In this document: positions 49,743 through 58,236 of the stretch, piece by piece | Layout: each line of letters begins with the position of its first letter | Numbering within the stretch: the stretch's first letter is position 1 | Source of the DNA: Polyangiaceae bacterium | GTDB lineage: Bacteria; Myxococcota_A; Polyangia; Polyangiales; Polyangiaceae | Assembly (NCBI GenBank): GCA_016929495.1 | Contig: JAFGIS010000204.1 | Location: 1-58,478 of the forward strand | Direction of reading: 5' to 3' | Length of the DNA stretch: 58,478 nt | The notes under the pieces: generated by a model | Database searches by the model: none | What the model was told of the DNA's origin: nothing | The model's input: only the letters and a program-made list of their open reading frames with translations | Position numbers and translations under genes: made by a program

Positions 49743-51308
49743 TCAGCCTTGGAGTTGTTCGCTCGGCGGGGATGAAACGGGACCTGGCACGGCGCTCGGG
49801 TCCTCGCAGGCCGGCAGATGGATGGTGAAACGGGTTCCCCCTTCGGCTCGGCTCGAGCAGTCGATGAGGCCACCGTGCGTTTGGATGATCTGGCGGGTGA
49901 TGGCCAAGCCAAGGCCGGTGCCGTGGTTCTTGGTGGTGAAGAAGGGCTCGAACAAGCGCTGTCGGGTGGCTTCGTCGATGCCAGGTCCGTCGTCGTCGAC
50001 CGTGATCACCACGCCGTCGCCCGAGCGTACGACGGCGAGGATCAGGCGACCACCGGAAGGCATGGCGTCGCTCGCGTTGGTGATCAGGTTGTACAGCGCC
50101 TGTTTCAGTTGCGCCTCGTCGGCGCGAACGTACGGCAGACCGTCCTCGACCTCGACGCAGCTCTCGACATGGCGTCGCTGCAGCTCGCGGCGCATGAACT
50201 CGTGCGCCTCCGCGACGATCTCCCCGAGGTCCTCGACCTCCAGACGCGGGGGCTGTTTGCGGGCCACGGAGAGGTACTGTGCACTCAGGCCCGTGAGGCG
50301 TTCCACCTCGTTTTTGATGGCGCGCAGCAACGCACGGCCCTCGCTCTCCGCAACCGGCAGCTCTTCCTCGAGCAGCTCCACGTTGAGCGCGATGGAAGAG
50401 AGCGGGTTGCGGATCTCGTGTGTGACATGAGCTGCCATCTTGCCGATGGTGGCAAGCCGTTCACTCGCGAGCAGCTGCTCGTTGGCGCGCGCGATGGCCG
50501 CAACCATGCTTTCGAACGTGCCTGCCAGTTCGCCGATCTCGTCATTGCTGGCCAGAACGGCGCGCGGAGTCAGATCACCTTTGGCCACGGCCTTGGCGCG
50601 CTCGGTCACGGTGCCCAGAGGCCTCAACACACGACGTGCGTACAGGGCCATGGCGCCACCGAACAGCACGCTGAAGGCGGCAGACGCCAGCAGCAAACGC
50701 AGGGCTAGCCGCTCGCGCATGCGGGCCTGGTCGTTGAGGAGGTCGACGTTGTGCATCACCTTCCGGTCGAGCTGCACCAGGCTGCGAGTCACCTGATAGC
50801 CGCGCGTCACCAGCCGGTCCCGCAAACGTTCTGCGCCGTCGGCCTGGCCTCGCTGCAACAGGTCGAACAGCTCAGCGAGGAGCCTGGGGTCCTGCACCAG
50901 GTCCTGTTCGATAGCGCTCGTCTCCCTCTGCAGGGCACTGCCCATGGCGCGCACGGCGGAGTCCCCGGAAGCCTCAAACGCACGCGAGATCGCCGCTCGC
51001 ACCTCGCCGAACTTCTTCGGACGACCAATGCGAACCGCCGTATCGAACCACACGCGCTTGTCAGCCGGATTGAGCACCGTCGTCACGTGGTTGAGCTGCG
51101 TATTCCACGTGTCCTGGACCGACACGAGGTCGCGCAACGCGCGCGCGAGCGGCAGATACCCAGACCGCATCAAGTCCGCGTCGCGAGCTGCCTGCCCCAG
51201 TGCAATCACGCTCCAGCCAACCACGAGAGAGAACACGAACGCGACGATGGCGTATGCGAGCAGCACTCGCGCCGCCACGCTTCGTCGGTGCTGGCCCGGC
51301 AGACTCAT
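49743..51308 (-). CDS. Membrane histidine kinase with HAMP domain
   Basis: 521 residues. Two membrane helices (VLLAYAIVAFVFSLVVGWSV and LLLASAAFSVLFGGAMALYA) bracket a ~180-residue periplasmic sensor of helical character. A HAMP domain follows (RRVLRPLGTVTERAKAVAKGDL). Then HisKA with the phospho-acceptor in HVTHEIRNPLSSIALNVELLEEE, and HATPase_c with N box LYNLITNASDAM and G boxes DDDGPGID and GTGLGLAI. No response regulator is adjacent, so it is an orphan kinase. It lies 15 bases after the GAF kinase gene and 6 bases before rdgB in one operon. Confidence 0.93.
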   Translation of the reverse strand: MSLPGQHRRSVAARVLLAYAIVAFVFSLVVGWSVIALGQAARDADLMRSGYLPLARALRDLVSVQDTWNTQLNHVTTVLNPADKRVWFDTAVRIGRPKKFGEVRAAISRAFEASGDSAVRAMGSALQRETSAIEQDLVQDPRLLAELFDLLQRGQADGAERLRDRLVTRGYQVTRSLVQLDRKVMHNVDLLNDQARMRERLALRLLLASAAFSVLFGGAMALYARRVLRPLGTVTERAKAVAKGDLTPRAVLASNDEIGELAGTFESMVAAIARANEQLLASERLATIGKMAAHVTHEIRNPLSSIALNVELLEEELPVAESEGRALLRAIKNEVERLTGLSAQYLSVARKQPPRLEVEDLGEIVAEAHEFMRRELQRRHVESCVEVEDGLPYVRADEAQLKQALYNLITNASDAMPSGGRLILAVVRSGDGVVITVDDDGPGIDEATRQRLFEPFFTTKNHGTGLGLAITRQIIQTHGGLIDCSSRAEGGTRFTIHLPACEDPSAVPGPVSSPPSEQLQG

Positions 51309-51323
51309 GGAGAGGCTCTCATG

Positions 51324-53204
51324 TCATGGGGTCTTGGTTTCGGGCGCTCCCGCAGGCGCCTTCGGCGGCGCATCGAACGGTGCCACGCTCGGCCTCACGT
51401 CAGGTTGCTCCATGCGCTGTGGCAACCGAAGCGAGAACGTCGCGCCTTGGGGGGACGAGTGGACCTCGACGCTTCCGCGATGCTCGTCGGCGATCTTCTT
51501 GACAATCGCCAGGCCGAGACCCGTCCCACCTTCCTTGTTCGCGGTCACGAAAGAGCGAAACAGGCGCCCCGCTATCGCGTCGGGGATCCCTGGCCCCGTG
51601 TCTCTCACGGTGATGACCAGATCGCGACCGTCCATGGCGGCGGAAATGGTGATCCGGCCGCCTCGCTCGGCCATCGCCTCGGTCGCGTTGCGAACGAGGT
51701 TATGCACCGCACGCGCCACACGCGCCTCGTCGAAACGAGCCACCAGCTTGCTGTCCACTATCATGTCGAGCTCGATGGCACGCCCGTCCACCTCGCGCTC
51801 GAGTTCTCGCCTGACGTCGGCGAAGAACTTGCGCACGTAGACTCGGCGCACGAAGATGGCCGTCTCTCCGCGAGCGAATGCCAGAACCTCGCGTTGCATC
51901 GAAGCGACCAGCTCGAACTGCTTCAAGATCTCTTCCGCGTACTCCTGACGGTGCTCCTGCTCTTCCGCTCCGGCCATGAGCTGCACGTAGCCGCTGATCA
52001 CGGTCATGGGGGTCTTGAAATCGTGGATCACCTGGGACAGCAGGTGCCCTATCGCGGTGAGGCGCTCGGTGCGATGCCGCGCCGCGCCCGCTTGATAGAG
52101 CCGGACGGCCGTGGAGACATTCGCCGCGACCAGTCGCAACAGCGAGACGTCTTCGTCACTGAACGAGTCTTGGTCGCGCTTGCTGAAGACGCCGATGGCA
52201 CCCAGCGCCGCCGATTCGCCGTCGAATGGAGCGACCATGGCCGATTCTACGGCGAAAGGATAGTGCGCCTCGACCTCTCCGACTCGAGCACGGAGCTCGG
52301 CGCCATCGAACCGGAGCAGTCGTCCATCGTCCATGGCGTGGCCCAGCAGGCCCTCCCGGGGCTTGGCCGTGGTGCGCTGCACACGTGCTGCGGCGTCGTT
52401 CACGAGAACGTACTGCACGAGCTCGCCGGACTCGTCATCGAGCACCACGAGCGCGGCCCCACGGGCCTCACAGGCCCCGCTCACTTTCGAGAGCACGGCC
52501 TGGATCAGCTCGTCGAGCGTTGCGGCGCGCGCGGTAGCCCGCTCGAGGTCGAACAGGAGCTCCAGGTCTCGCAGTTTTCGTTCGAGCTGATCGGTCGTGT
52601 CGAGCAGCTGCTTGTTCTTCTGGATGAGCGAGAGGAACAGCCGTGAGTTGTCGATCGCAACGGCGGCCTGTGTGCTCAAGGCCGCCATGAGCGCCTCGTC
52701 CTCGGCCGTGAACTCCGACCCAGCCGTCTTGTTCAGCACCTGGACCACGCCGATCGTGCGGCCGAGGTGGTTCTTCAAAGGCGCCGCGAGCATACTCGTC
52801 GTCTTGAACCCGCTGAGCGTGTCCCACTGGGGCTCGAACCGCGGGTCCCTGTACACGTCCTTGATCCGGATCGCGTACCCCGTCTGGGCGACGATCCCCG
52901 CAACTCCATGGCCGACCTTGGTGCGCACGGATTTGACCTTCTCGCCCACGACCAAGCGGCTGATGAGCTCATTCTTGCCCGGGTCGAGCAGGTACAGGGT
53001 GGCACGCTCGGCTTCGAGCAGGTCGCTCGTCTTGGCAAGGATCAGTTCCAGCAGGTCGTCCAGATCGAGCGTGCTCCCCAACGCTTCACCGACCTCGCGC
53101 AGGGCGCGTGAGACGCGCTGCTCCCGCGCAAGAGCGGCCTCAAGGTCGGAGCGCTTGCCCGAACGTGGCTGGCGGGAGCTGCGACCTTGCGACACGCCGT
53201 GCAT
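51324..53204 (-). CDS. Soluble GAF-GAF histidine kinase
   Basis: 626 residues, no membrane segment. GAF 1 covers about 40-190 (DLLEAERATLYLLDPGKNEL, GIVAQTGYAIRIKDVYRDPRF, APLKNHLGRTIGVVQVLNK). GAF 2 covers about 225-370 (GAALVVLDDESGELVQYVL, APFDGESAALGAIGVFSKR). HisKA follows with the acceptor in VIHDFKTPMTVISGYVQL, then HATPase_c (VHNLVRNATEAM, RDTGPGIP, GGTGLGLAIV). GAF domains bind cyclic nucleotides or other small ligands; the first has an NKxxxxFxxxDE-type ending (LNKTAGSEFTAEDEALM), as in cNMP-binding GAFs. It heads the operon with the HAMP kinase and rdgB. The partner regulator is elsewhere. Confidence 0.93.
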   Translation of the reverse strand: MHGVSQGRSSRQPRSGKRSDLEAALAREQRVSRALREVGEALGSTLDLDDLLELILAKTSDLLEAERATLYLLDPGKNELISRLVVGEKVKSVRTKVGHGVAGIVAQTGYAIRIKDVYRDPRFEPQWDTLSGFKTTSMLAAPLKNHLGRTIGVVQVLNKTAGSEFTAEDEALMAALSTQAAVAIDNSRLFLSLIQKNKQLLDTTDQLERKLRDLELLFDLERATARAATLDELIQAVLSKVSGACEARGAALVVLDDESGELVQYVLVNDAAARVQRTTAKPREGLLGHAMDDGRLLRFDGAELRARVGEVEAHYPFAVESAMVAPFDGESAALGAIGVFSKRDQDSFSDEDVSLLRLVAANVSTAVRLYQAGAARHRTERLTAIGHLLSQVIHDFKTPMTVISGYVQLMAGAEEQEHRQEYAEEILKQFELVASMQREVLAFARGETAIFVRRVYVRKFFADVRRELEREVDGRAIELDMIVDSKLVARFDEARVARAVHNLVRNATEAMAERGGRITISAAMDGRDLVITVRDTGPGIPDAIAGRLFRSFVTANKEGGTGLGLAIVKKIADEHRGSVEVHSSPQGATFSLRLPQRMEQPDVRPSVAPFDAPPKAPAGAPETKTP

Positions 53205-53541
53205 CGAACCACGGAGTGCTGCCGGGGTCTACTGGCATCGGCCAGCAGTCCAGGCCCTCGGGCTCGTCGCGGACTTCTGCGCACACCAAGTCACCGCTCG
53301 CACTCGGGCAAGCGGGCGGATCGGACGGCCGAGAACGCCAAAGCGACTGGAGCGCCGGTCCGAATCACGGAACGGTGCTCGTCGGTGCCCCCCGGGCGCG
53401 GTGACTCGCGGCGGCGGGGACCCATGCCAAGTGCGACCAGCGCCTCTTTGTCGCCTTTTTGGCGGCGTTCGGTGAAACGGAACGCTGCTGCAAGACGCTG
53501 AAGTTGCGAGCGCGCGTCGGGTCAGCTACACCCGCCGCCAG
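53205..53541. other. Intergenic region between divergent genes
   Basis: Promoter region for the GAF kinase (minus) and the acylphosphatase (plus). No gene is supported. A stretch near 53450-53490 is similar, on the complementary strand, to 28995-29035 in the CorC-kinase gap, suggesting a further degenerate repeat family. Confidence 0.5.
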
Positions 53542-53820
53542 ATGGCACTCAAGCAACTGCACCTCGTCGTGCGAGGTCGAGTCCAGGGGGTCTTCTTTCG
53601 GGCGTCAGCCCAGCGCGAGGCTCGCCGGCTCGGCGTGTGCGGCTGGGTCAAGAATCGGAGCGACGGTGCCGTCGAGATCCTGGCCGAGGGGGAAGAGCAA
53701 AGCGTTCGCGAGCTGTACGGTTGGGCGCAGAAGGGACCGAGTGCCGCTCGCGTGGAGCGGGTGGACACACGGTGGCGAAGCTACACCGGCGATCACCACG
53801 ATTTTCGCATCATCGACTGA
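53542..53820 (+). CDS. acyP: Acylphosphatase
   Basis: 92 residues, the normal size. The phosphate loop GRVQGVFFRASAQREA contains the catalytic Arg (FFR), and GWVKNRSDGAVEILAEG contains the catalytic Asn. The C-terminal strand RWRSYTGDHHDFRII is also typical. The enzyme hydrolyses carboxyl-phosphate bonds such as in acetyl phosphate or 1,3-bisphosphoglycerate. The ATG is close behind the start region of the divergent kinase operon. The next gene begins 65 bases downstream. Confidence 0.95.
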   Translation: MALKQLHLVVRGRVQGVFFRASAQREARRLGVCGWVKNRSDGAVEILAEGEEQSVRELYGWAQKGPSAARVERVDTRWRSYTGDHHDFRIID

Positions 53821-53885
53821 GGAGGCGTCGGCCGGCTTCGTCTGCACCGTCTGCGCGCTCTTCGACGACGTGGTAAGGCGGGGGC

Positions 53886-55484
53886 GTGAGACCGCGCGCC
53901 CTGGCCTCCATGCTGGCTCTGCTGCTCGTGTCCTCGGCGGCGTTGTTGGCCGCTGAACCCGCCCGTCCCGCAGGCTTGAACGAGCCGCTCCCTGCCCTCC
54001 CCAAGCTGCCGCGCATCAAGCTCGAGACGCCGACCGAGGACGCCGTCGAGCGGCTCAATGGTTTGCTCGAGAGGCTGGTCGCCCCGGATCCGGAGACTCG
54101 CGAGACCGCGGTGACCGAGATCCCCGAGGCCGGACCAGACCTGGTGCCCGCCATCGATCGGCAACTGTCCTCAATCGCGGAAAGCGTCGACAAGGACGAG
54201 ATGAAGCGCCTGCTCGAGACCACTCGGCGCAAGGCGCGCGAAGACATTCGCTCGAAGATGCGGGCCGCCGGCGACGGGGGCCAAGTGGTCACGCCCGACT
54301 ACTTGCTGATGCTCATCAAGTACGCCCGTCCCGAGTCTCTGGCGTGGCAACAGCTCGTGCGGCTGCTGGGCATGAGCCGCATGCTGGTACAGATCGGCGG
54401 TATCCGCGGCGCGCGCGAGCTGGTGCAGGTGTACGTCCGCTTCGGCGAGTTTCTGCGCGTGGACACGCAGCTGCAGATCGAGAAGCTGGGCGACTACGGC
54501 GTGGCCGCGCTGATCGAGGCGCGGCGCTATCCTGCGGCAAAGATCGCGCGCTGGGCGGAGCGCCAGCTCGACACCCAGGGCAAGGCCATCGCGGGCGAGG
54601 CCATACGCACCGACGATCCCGAACCGCTCGCGGACATCCTACGCGCGCTCGGCCGCACCCGGGATCCGGTCGCCGCGCGCATCATCATCTCGCTCGCCAA
54701 CAGCGAGCGGGCACAGGTCCGGGAAGCGGCGCGACAAGCCGTCGTGATGCTCGGCGACGTCGCCATCTGGCAGCTCAGGGACGCGTTCGAGAACGTCGTG
54801 GGCGAACGCCCGCCCCGCGACTGGTCCTGGGAGCGCACGGCCCGCGAGCTCTTCGCGCGATTCGACCGGCTGCGGCTGGCGCGGGTGTTCGCGATTTTCG
54901 AGGAGGGTCTGAAGGCCCGCGCCGACGGGGACCTGGAGAAGATGCGCCGCGCCTTCGCGCAGGTCCTGGCGCGAAGCCCGCGCTTCGAGCGTGCCCATGA
55001 GATGGCTTCGGGGCTATTCGAGTACGCAAGCCAAGCCGACGCCGCGCACCGCGGCGATGCGATCGACGCTCTTCGACGGGCGGTGCGGATCAACACGGAC
55101 CGGAGCCTCGATCCCGGCATCAACAGTCTGCTGCTCACGCTGCTGGCCGAGGAGCGCGCCGAAGGGGGCGTGGCGGATCAGACCCTGCTACGACGCGCGA
55201 TCGAGCTCGACTCGTCCAATCGCCGCGCAAAGTCGCTGTTGTCCAGGCTCGAACGCGTCGATACCGAGGGGGAGCGTCAGTGGGCGCGGTACGGGGCGGC
55301 GGGGGTGGCGAGTGTGACGGCGCTGGCGGCAATACTCGTCATATTGCTGCGGCGGAAGCGCAAGGAGGTCGCGCCGGGGAGTCCGGAGAAGGATCCTTCC
55401 GAGGAAGAAAAGGACCCGTTGGACGGGGCGACCGAGGCCGCGGCGCCTGAGGGGACGTCTGCCGAAAGGCAGGAGACGGGGTAG
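53886..55484 (+). CDS. Exported membrane-anchored HEAT/TPR-like protein
   Basis: 532 residues from the GTG at 53886. Signal peptide (SMLALLLVSSAALLAAEPA), then a long helical domain with HEAT-like units (TREDAVTEIPEAGPDLVP-like, ARIIISLANSERAQVREAARQAVVML) and TPR-like units (FAIFEEGLKARADGDLEKMRRAFAQVLAR, LLRRAIELDSSNRRAKSLLSRL). A single membrane helix near 465-490 (ASVTALAAILVILLRRKRKE) gives a cytoplasmic Lys/Glu/Asp-rich tail. The topology is therefore periplasmic repeats, one span, short tail. Function unknown; it is probably a scaffold. Confidence 0.68.
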   Translation: MRPRALASMLALLLVSSAALLAAEPARPAGLNEPLPALPKLPRIKLETPTEDAVERLNGLLERLVAPDPETRETAVTEIPEAGPDLVPAIDRQLSSIAESVDKDEMKRLLETTRRKAREDIRSKMRAAGDGGQVVTPDYLLMLIKYARPESLAWQQLVRLLGMSRMLVQIGGIRGARELVQVYVRFGEFLRVDTQLQIEKLGDYGVAALIEARRYPAAKIARWAERQLDTQGKAIAGEAIRTDDPEPLADILRALGRTRDPVAARIIISLANSERAQVREAARQAVVMLGDVAIWQLRDAFENVVGERPPRDWSWERTARELFARFDRLRLARVFAIFEEGLKARADGDLEKMRRAFAQVLARSPRFERAHEMASGLFEYASQADAAHRGDAIDALRRAVRINTDRSLDPGINSLLLTLLAEERAEGGVADQTLLRRAIELDSSNRRAKSLLSRLERVDTEGERQWARYGAAGVASVTALAAILVILLRRKRKEVAPGSPEKDPSEEEKDPLDGATEAAAPEGTSAERQETG

Positions 55485-55681
55485 TGTAGGATGCCGAGAA
55501 GATCTGCCCGAGAGCAGGTCTTGCGTCGCGGGGTCACTGTGCGGTAAGAGGCTGACCGTTTCGTATAGCGCCACGCGGCACCGAACCGGCTCAGATCCAA
55601 GGGCCTCACCAAAAACCAGCACATCCGGCAAGACCGGCCCGCGAGCAAAGGACTGTTCACGCGCACATAGGAGGGGCCGCC

Positions 55682-57082
55682 ATGCCCGAGCAACGTTCCA
55701 CGAATTTCGGCTTCGTCATCCTCATCACCCTGGTCGCCACCATCGGCGGCTTCCTCTTCGGCTACGACAGCGGTGTCATCAACGGCACCGTGAAGGGCCT
55801 CCAGCAGGCATTCCATTCGGACTCCGTGGCTACGGGGTTCAACGTCGCAAGCTTGCTGCTGGGCTGCGCCGCAGGTGCGTTCTTCGCGGGCTGGTTGGCC
55901 GACAAGTTCGGCCGCCGGACAATCCTCATCGTTGCGTCCATTTGTTTCGCCGTGAGCGCCTTGGGCTCGGGCTTCGCCGGCTCTTCCCTGGAGTTCATCC
56001 TCTACCGCCTGCTCGGCGGACTGGGCGTGGGTGCCGCGAGCGTGCTCGCTCCGGCCTACATCAGCGAGGTAGCGCCGGCCAAGTACCGCGGAACGCTCTC
56101 GTCGATCCAGCAGATCGCCATCATCACCGGTCTGTTTGCCTCCGCGCTCAGCAACTACCTCTTGGCGCACGTCGCGGGCGAGTCCACCAGCATACTGGCC
56201 TGGGGTTTCCCGGCATGGCGCTGGATGTTCTGGGTGATGGTCGTGCCGTCCGTGCTCTTCTTCGTGTCGCTGCTCACGATTCCGGAAAGCCCCCGCTACC
56301 TGGTGGCCAGCCGCAAGAAGGACAAGGCGCTCAAGGTGCTGACTCGGTTGATGGGGGCCGAGGCCCAGACCAAGCTGGAGGAGATTGACGCATCGCTGGT
56401 CGCCGACCACCACCGGCCCAAGCTGACCGACATCCTCGACAACAGGCGCCTGTTCCGCCCCATCGTGTGGGTCGGTATCGGGCTCGCCAGCTTCCAGCAA
56501 CTGGTAGGCATCAACGTGGTGTTCTACTACAGCGCGGTGGTGTGGGGCGCGGCGGGTTTCGCGGAAGACCGTGCCCTGCTCACCACGGTCATCACCAATG
56601 CCGCCAGCATCGTGGCCTGCATCATCGCCACCACTCTGATCGACCGGGTTGGCCGCAAGCCTCTTCTGCTGATCGGGTCCATCGGCATGGCCGTGACCCT
56701 GGGCATTCTGGCCGTGGTCTTCGGGACTGCCTCTGGGAGCGCCAACGGGGCGCTGGAGCTTTCGGGCACCTCAGGCCCCATCGCCCTCGTCTCCATGATC
56801 CTCTATGCCATGCTCTTCAACGTGTCGTGGGGGCCGGTCATGTGGGTCATGCTGGGCGAGATGTTCCCGAACCAGATACGCGGCTCGGGTCTGGCGGTCA
56901 GCGGCCTGTCACAGTGGATGTCCAACTTCGCCATCACCATGACCTTCCCGCTCCTGCTGACGAATATCGGTCTGGGCGGTTCCTACGGTATCTACACCGC
57001 GTTCGCCATCATCTCGATTTTCTTCGTGGTCAAGCTCATCCACGAGACCAAGGGCAAAGAGCTCGAGCAGATGCAAGGATAG
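55682..57082 (+). CDS. Sugar-porter MFS transporter
   Basis: 466 residues with 12 predicted helices. The sugar-porter signatures are present: GGFLFGYDSGVINGT in helix 1, GWLADKFGRRT and RLLGGLGVGAASVLAPAYISEVAP, PESPRYLV in the central loop, QQLVGINVVFYYS in helix 7, IDRVGRKPLLLIGS, and the terminal HETKGKELEQ. Such proteins move xylose, glucose, arabinose or similar hexoses/pentoses, usually with H+. The substrate is not certain from sequence. It lacks adjacent catabolic genes. A ribosome-binding site (GGAGGGG) lies 5' of the ATG. Confidence 0.93.
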   Translation: MPEQRSTNFGFVILITLVATIGGFLFGYDSGVINGTVKGLQQAFHSDSVATGFNVASLLLGCAAGAFFAGWLADKFGRRTILIVASICFAVSALGSGFAGSSLEFILYRLLGGLGVGAASVLAPAYISEVAPAKYRGTLSSIQQIAIITGLFASALSNYLLAHVAGESTSILAWGFPAWRWMFWVMVVPSVLFFVSLLTIPESPRYLVASRKKDKALKVLTRLMGAEAQTKLEEIDASLVADHHRPKLTDILDNRRLFRPIVWVGIGLASFQQLVGINVVFYYSAVVWGAAGFAEDRALLTTVITNAASIVACIIATTLIDRVGRKPLLLIGSIGMAVTLGILAVVFGTASGSANGALELSGTSGPIALVSMILYAMLFNVSWGPVMWVMLGEMFPNQIRGSGLAVSGLSQWMSNFAITMTFPLLLTNIGLGGSYGIYTAFAIISIFFVVKLIHETKGKELEQMQG

Positions 57083-57420
57083 TGCGGCGTTTCCGTGTAG
57101 GGGTAGTCCTGGCCCCGGCCTGATACTCCGGTCACCGTCCAGTTCATCGTCGCCATGTTGGCCTGCGCGCTGAACGCGCGAGTGACCTGCAGGGCCGAAT
57201 ACCCTTGTGACGTGAACCGGCTGCTCAGAGAGGCGCTTCGGGCAGCGACCGGCAGAAGTCGCGTTCGCCTGACGAACGAATCGCGCCGATGTCTCGACCC
57301 AAGGCAAGGCGCTGACACCGGCGCAACGCACGGCGCTGCCGGACTCTTCGGCCGCGTAGGACTTCAGCAAGACCCAAGCTGGGGCCGTCCGGCGTCTGGC
57401 GGACCCAGATAGGACAAGAC

Positions 57421-57438
57421 AGAACGGTCAGCCGTTCT
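57421..57438. terminator. Small hairpin before the rex promoter
   Basis: AGAACGG (57421-57427) pairs with CCGTTCT (57432-57438), loop TCAG. A run of T occurs 25 bases later (TTTTT at about 57463-57467), too far for a classical terminator. Confidence 0.4.
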
Positions 57439-57471
57439 TGAACACAGAATCGACTGTCAGCTGTTTTTCTA

Positions 57472-57499
57472 TTGATTGTCGCTGACTCGATGGTATTGT
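57472..57499 (+). promoter_or_regulatory. Candidate rex promoter
   Basis: TTGATT (57472-57477) and TATTGT (57494-57499) are 16 bases apart. The -10 element overlaps the first half of the Rex-type operator, so bound repressor would block RNA polymerase. Confidence 0.5.
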
Positions 57500-57513
57500 T
57501 CCAAAAGTAACAA
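57496..57513. promoter_or_regulatory. Rex-type operator
   Basis: TTGTTCCAAAAGTAACAA is an inverted repeat TTGTT-N8-AACAA. It agrees with the Rex-box pattern TTGTTAAnnnnTTAACAA at 11 of the 14 fixed positions. It sits 51 bases before the rex start codon, consistent with NADH-sensitive autoregulation. Confidence 0.65.
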
Positions 57514-57564
57514 CGTTACCTGAATCACAACTACTGTTATTACCTTCACACCAAGACCGACGAG

Positions 57565-58194
57565 ATGGCGTTGGCGAAGACGATCCCCGGCGCATCCCCC
57601 AGGATGGTGGAGCGCCTGAGCCTGTACCGCCGGGTGCTCCAGCAGACCAGCGCGGCGGGTTCGCACTCGACCTATTCGCACGAGCTCGCTGCGGCTTGTC
57701 GCGTGAGCGCGGTACAGGTGCGCCGCGACCTGATGACGGTTGGATACAGCGGGAGCACCAAGTCCGGTTATGAGATCAAGCCCCTACTCGTTGCCATGGA
57801 CACCTTCCTGGGCAACACGGGACCCGTGGATGTGGCCCTGGTGGGTGTCGGGCACCTGGGACGCGCAGTGCTCGCGTTTCTGTGCTGGCGCCATCCCCGA
57901 TTCGTTCCAGTGGCGTTCGATCGGGACACGCGCCTGACCGAGCGCGTGCTCGACGGCGTGCACTGCCTCCCAGTCGAGCAAATGGCCGACACGATTCAGG
58001 AGCAGCAGATTCGAATTGCCGTCGTGTGTGTGCCCGCGACCGAGGCCCAGCGCGTCAGCGAGCAGCTCGTGGCGGCAGGAGTCAGGGGGATCCTCAACTT
58101 CGCTCCCGTGACCCTGTTCTTGCCGAGCTACGTCTTCATCGAGAACATTGACATCTCGGTAGCTCTGGAGAAGGTGGCGTTCTTCACTGGCTGA
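57565..58194 (+). CDS. rex: Redox-sensing transcriptional repressor Rex
   Basis: 209 residues, normal length. The N-terminal winged helix (VERLSLYRRVLQQTSAAGSHSTYSHELAAACRVSAVQVRRDL with S-x-V-Q-V-R-x-D) is followed by a Rossmann NAD(H)-binding domain (VALVGVGHLGRAVL, GxGxxG near residues 93-98) and ends with the domain-swapped helix (NIDISVALEKVAFF). Rex leaves DNA when the NADH/NAD+ ratio rises, and it represses fermentative or hydrogenase genes. The upstream Rex box points to autoregulation. The next gene, NuoE-type, starts 42 bases downstream and is probably in the same operon. Confidence 0.95.
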   Translation: MALAKTIPGASPRMVERLSLYRRVLQQTSAAGSHSTYSHELAAACRVSAVQVRRDLMTVGYSGSTKSGYEIKPLLVAMDTFLGNTGPVDVALVGVGHLGRAVLAFLCWRHPRFVPVAFDRDTRLTERVLDGVHCLPVEQMADTIQEQQIRIAVVCVPATEAQRVSEQLVAAGVRGILNFAPVTLFLPSYVFIENIDISVALEKVAFFTG

Positions 58195-58236
58195 TTGGAC
58201 GCCGCCCTGCAGCAGCCTCCAGCAAAGGAAACGTCG

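Larger units (their letters stand above)
57083..57564. other. Intergenic region with hairpin and rex control sites
   Basis: No gene is supported in the left 330 bases. A 7-bp-stem hairpin at 57421-57438 is followed by an AT-richer stretch with a promoter (57472-57499) and a Rex-type operator (57496-57513) upstream of the rex ATG at 57565. Confidence 0.65.
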
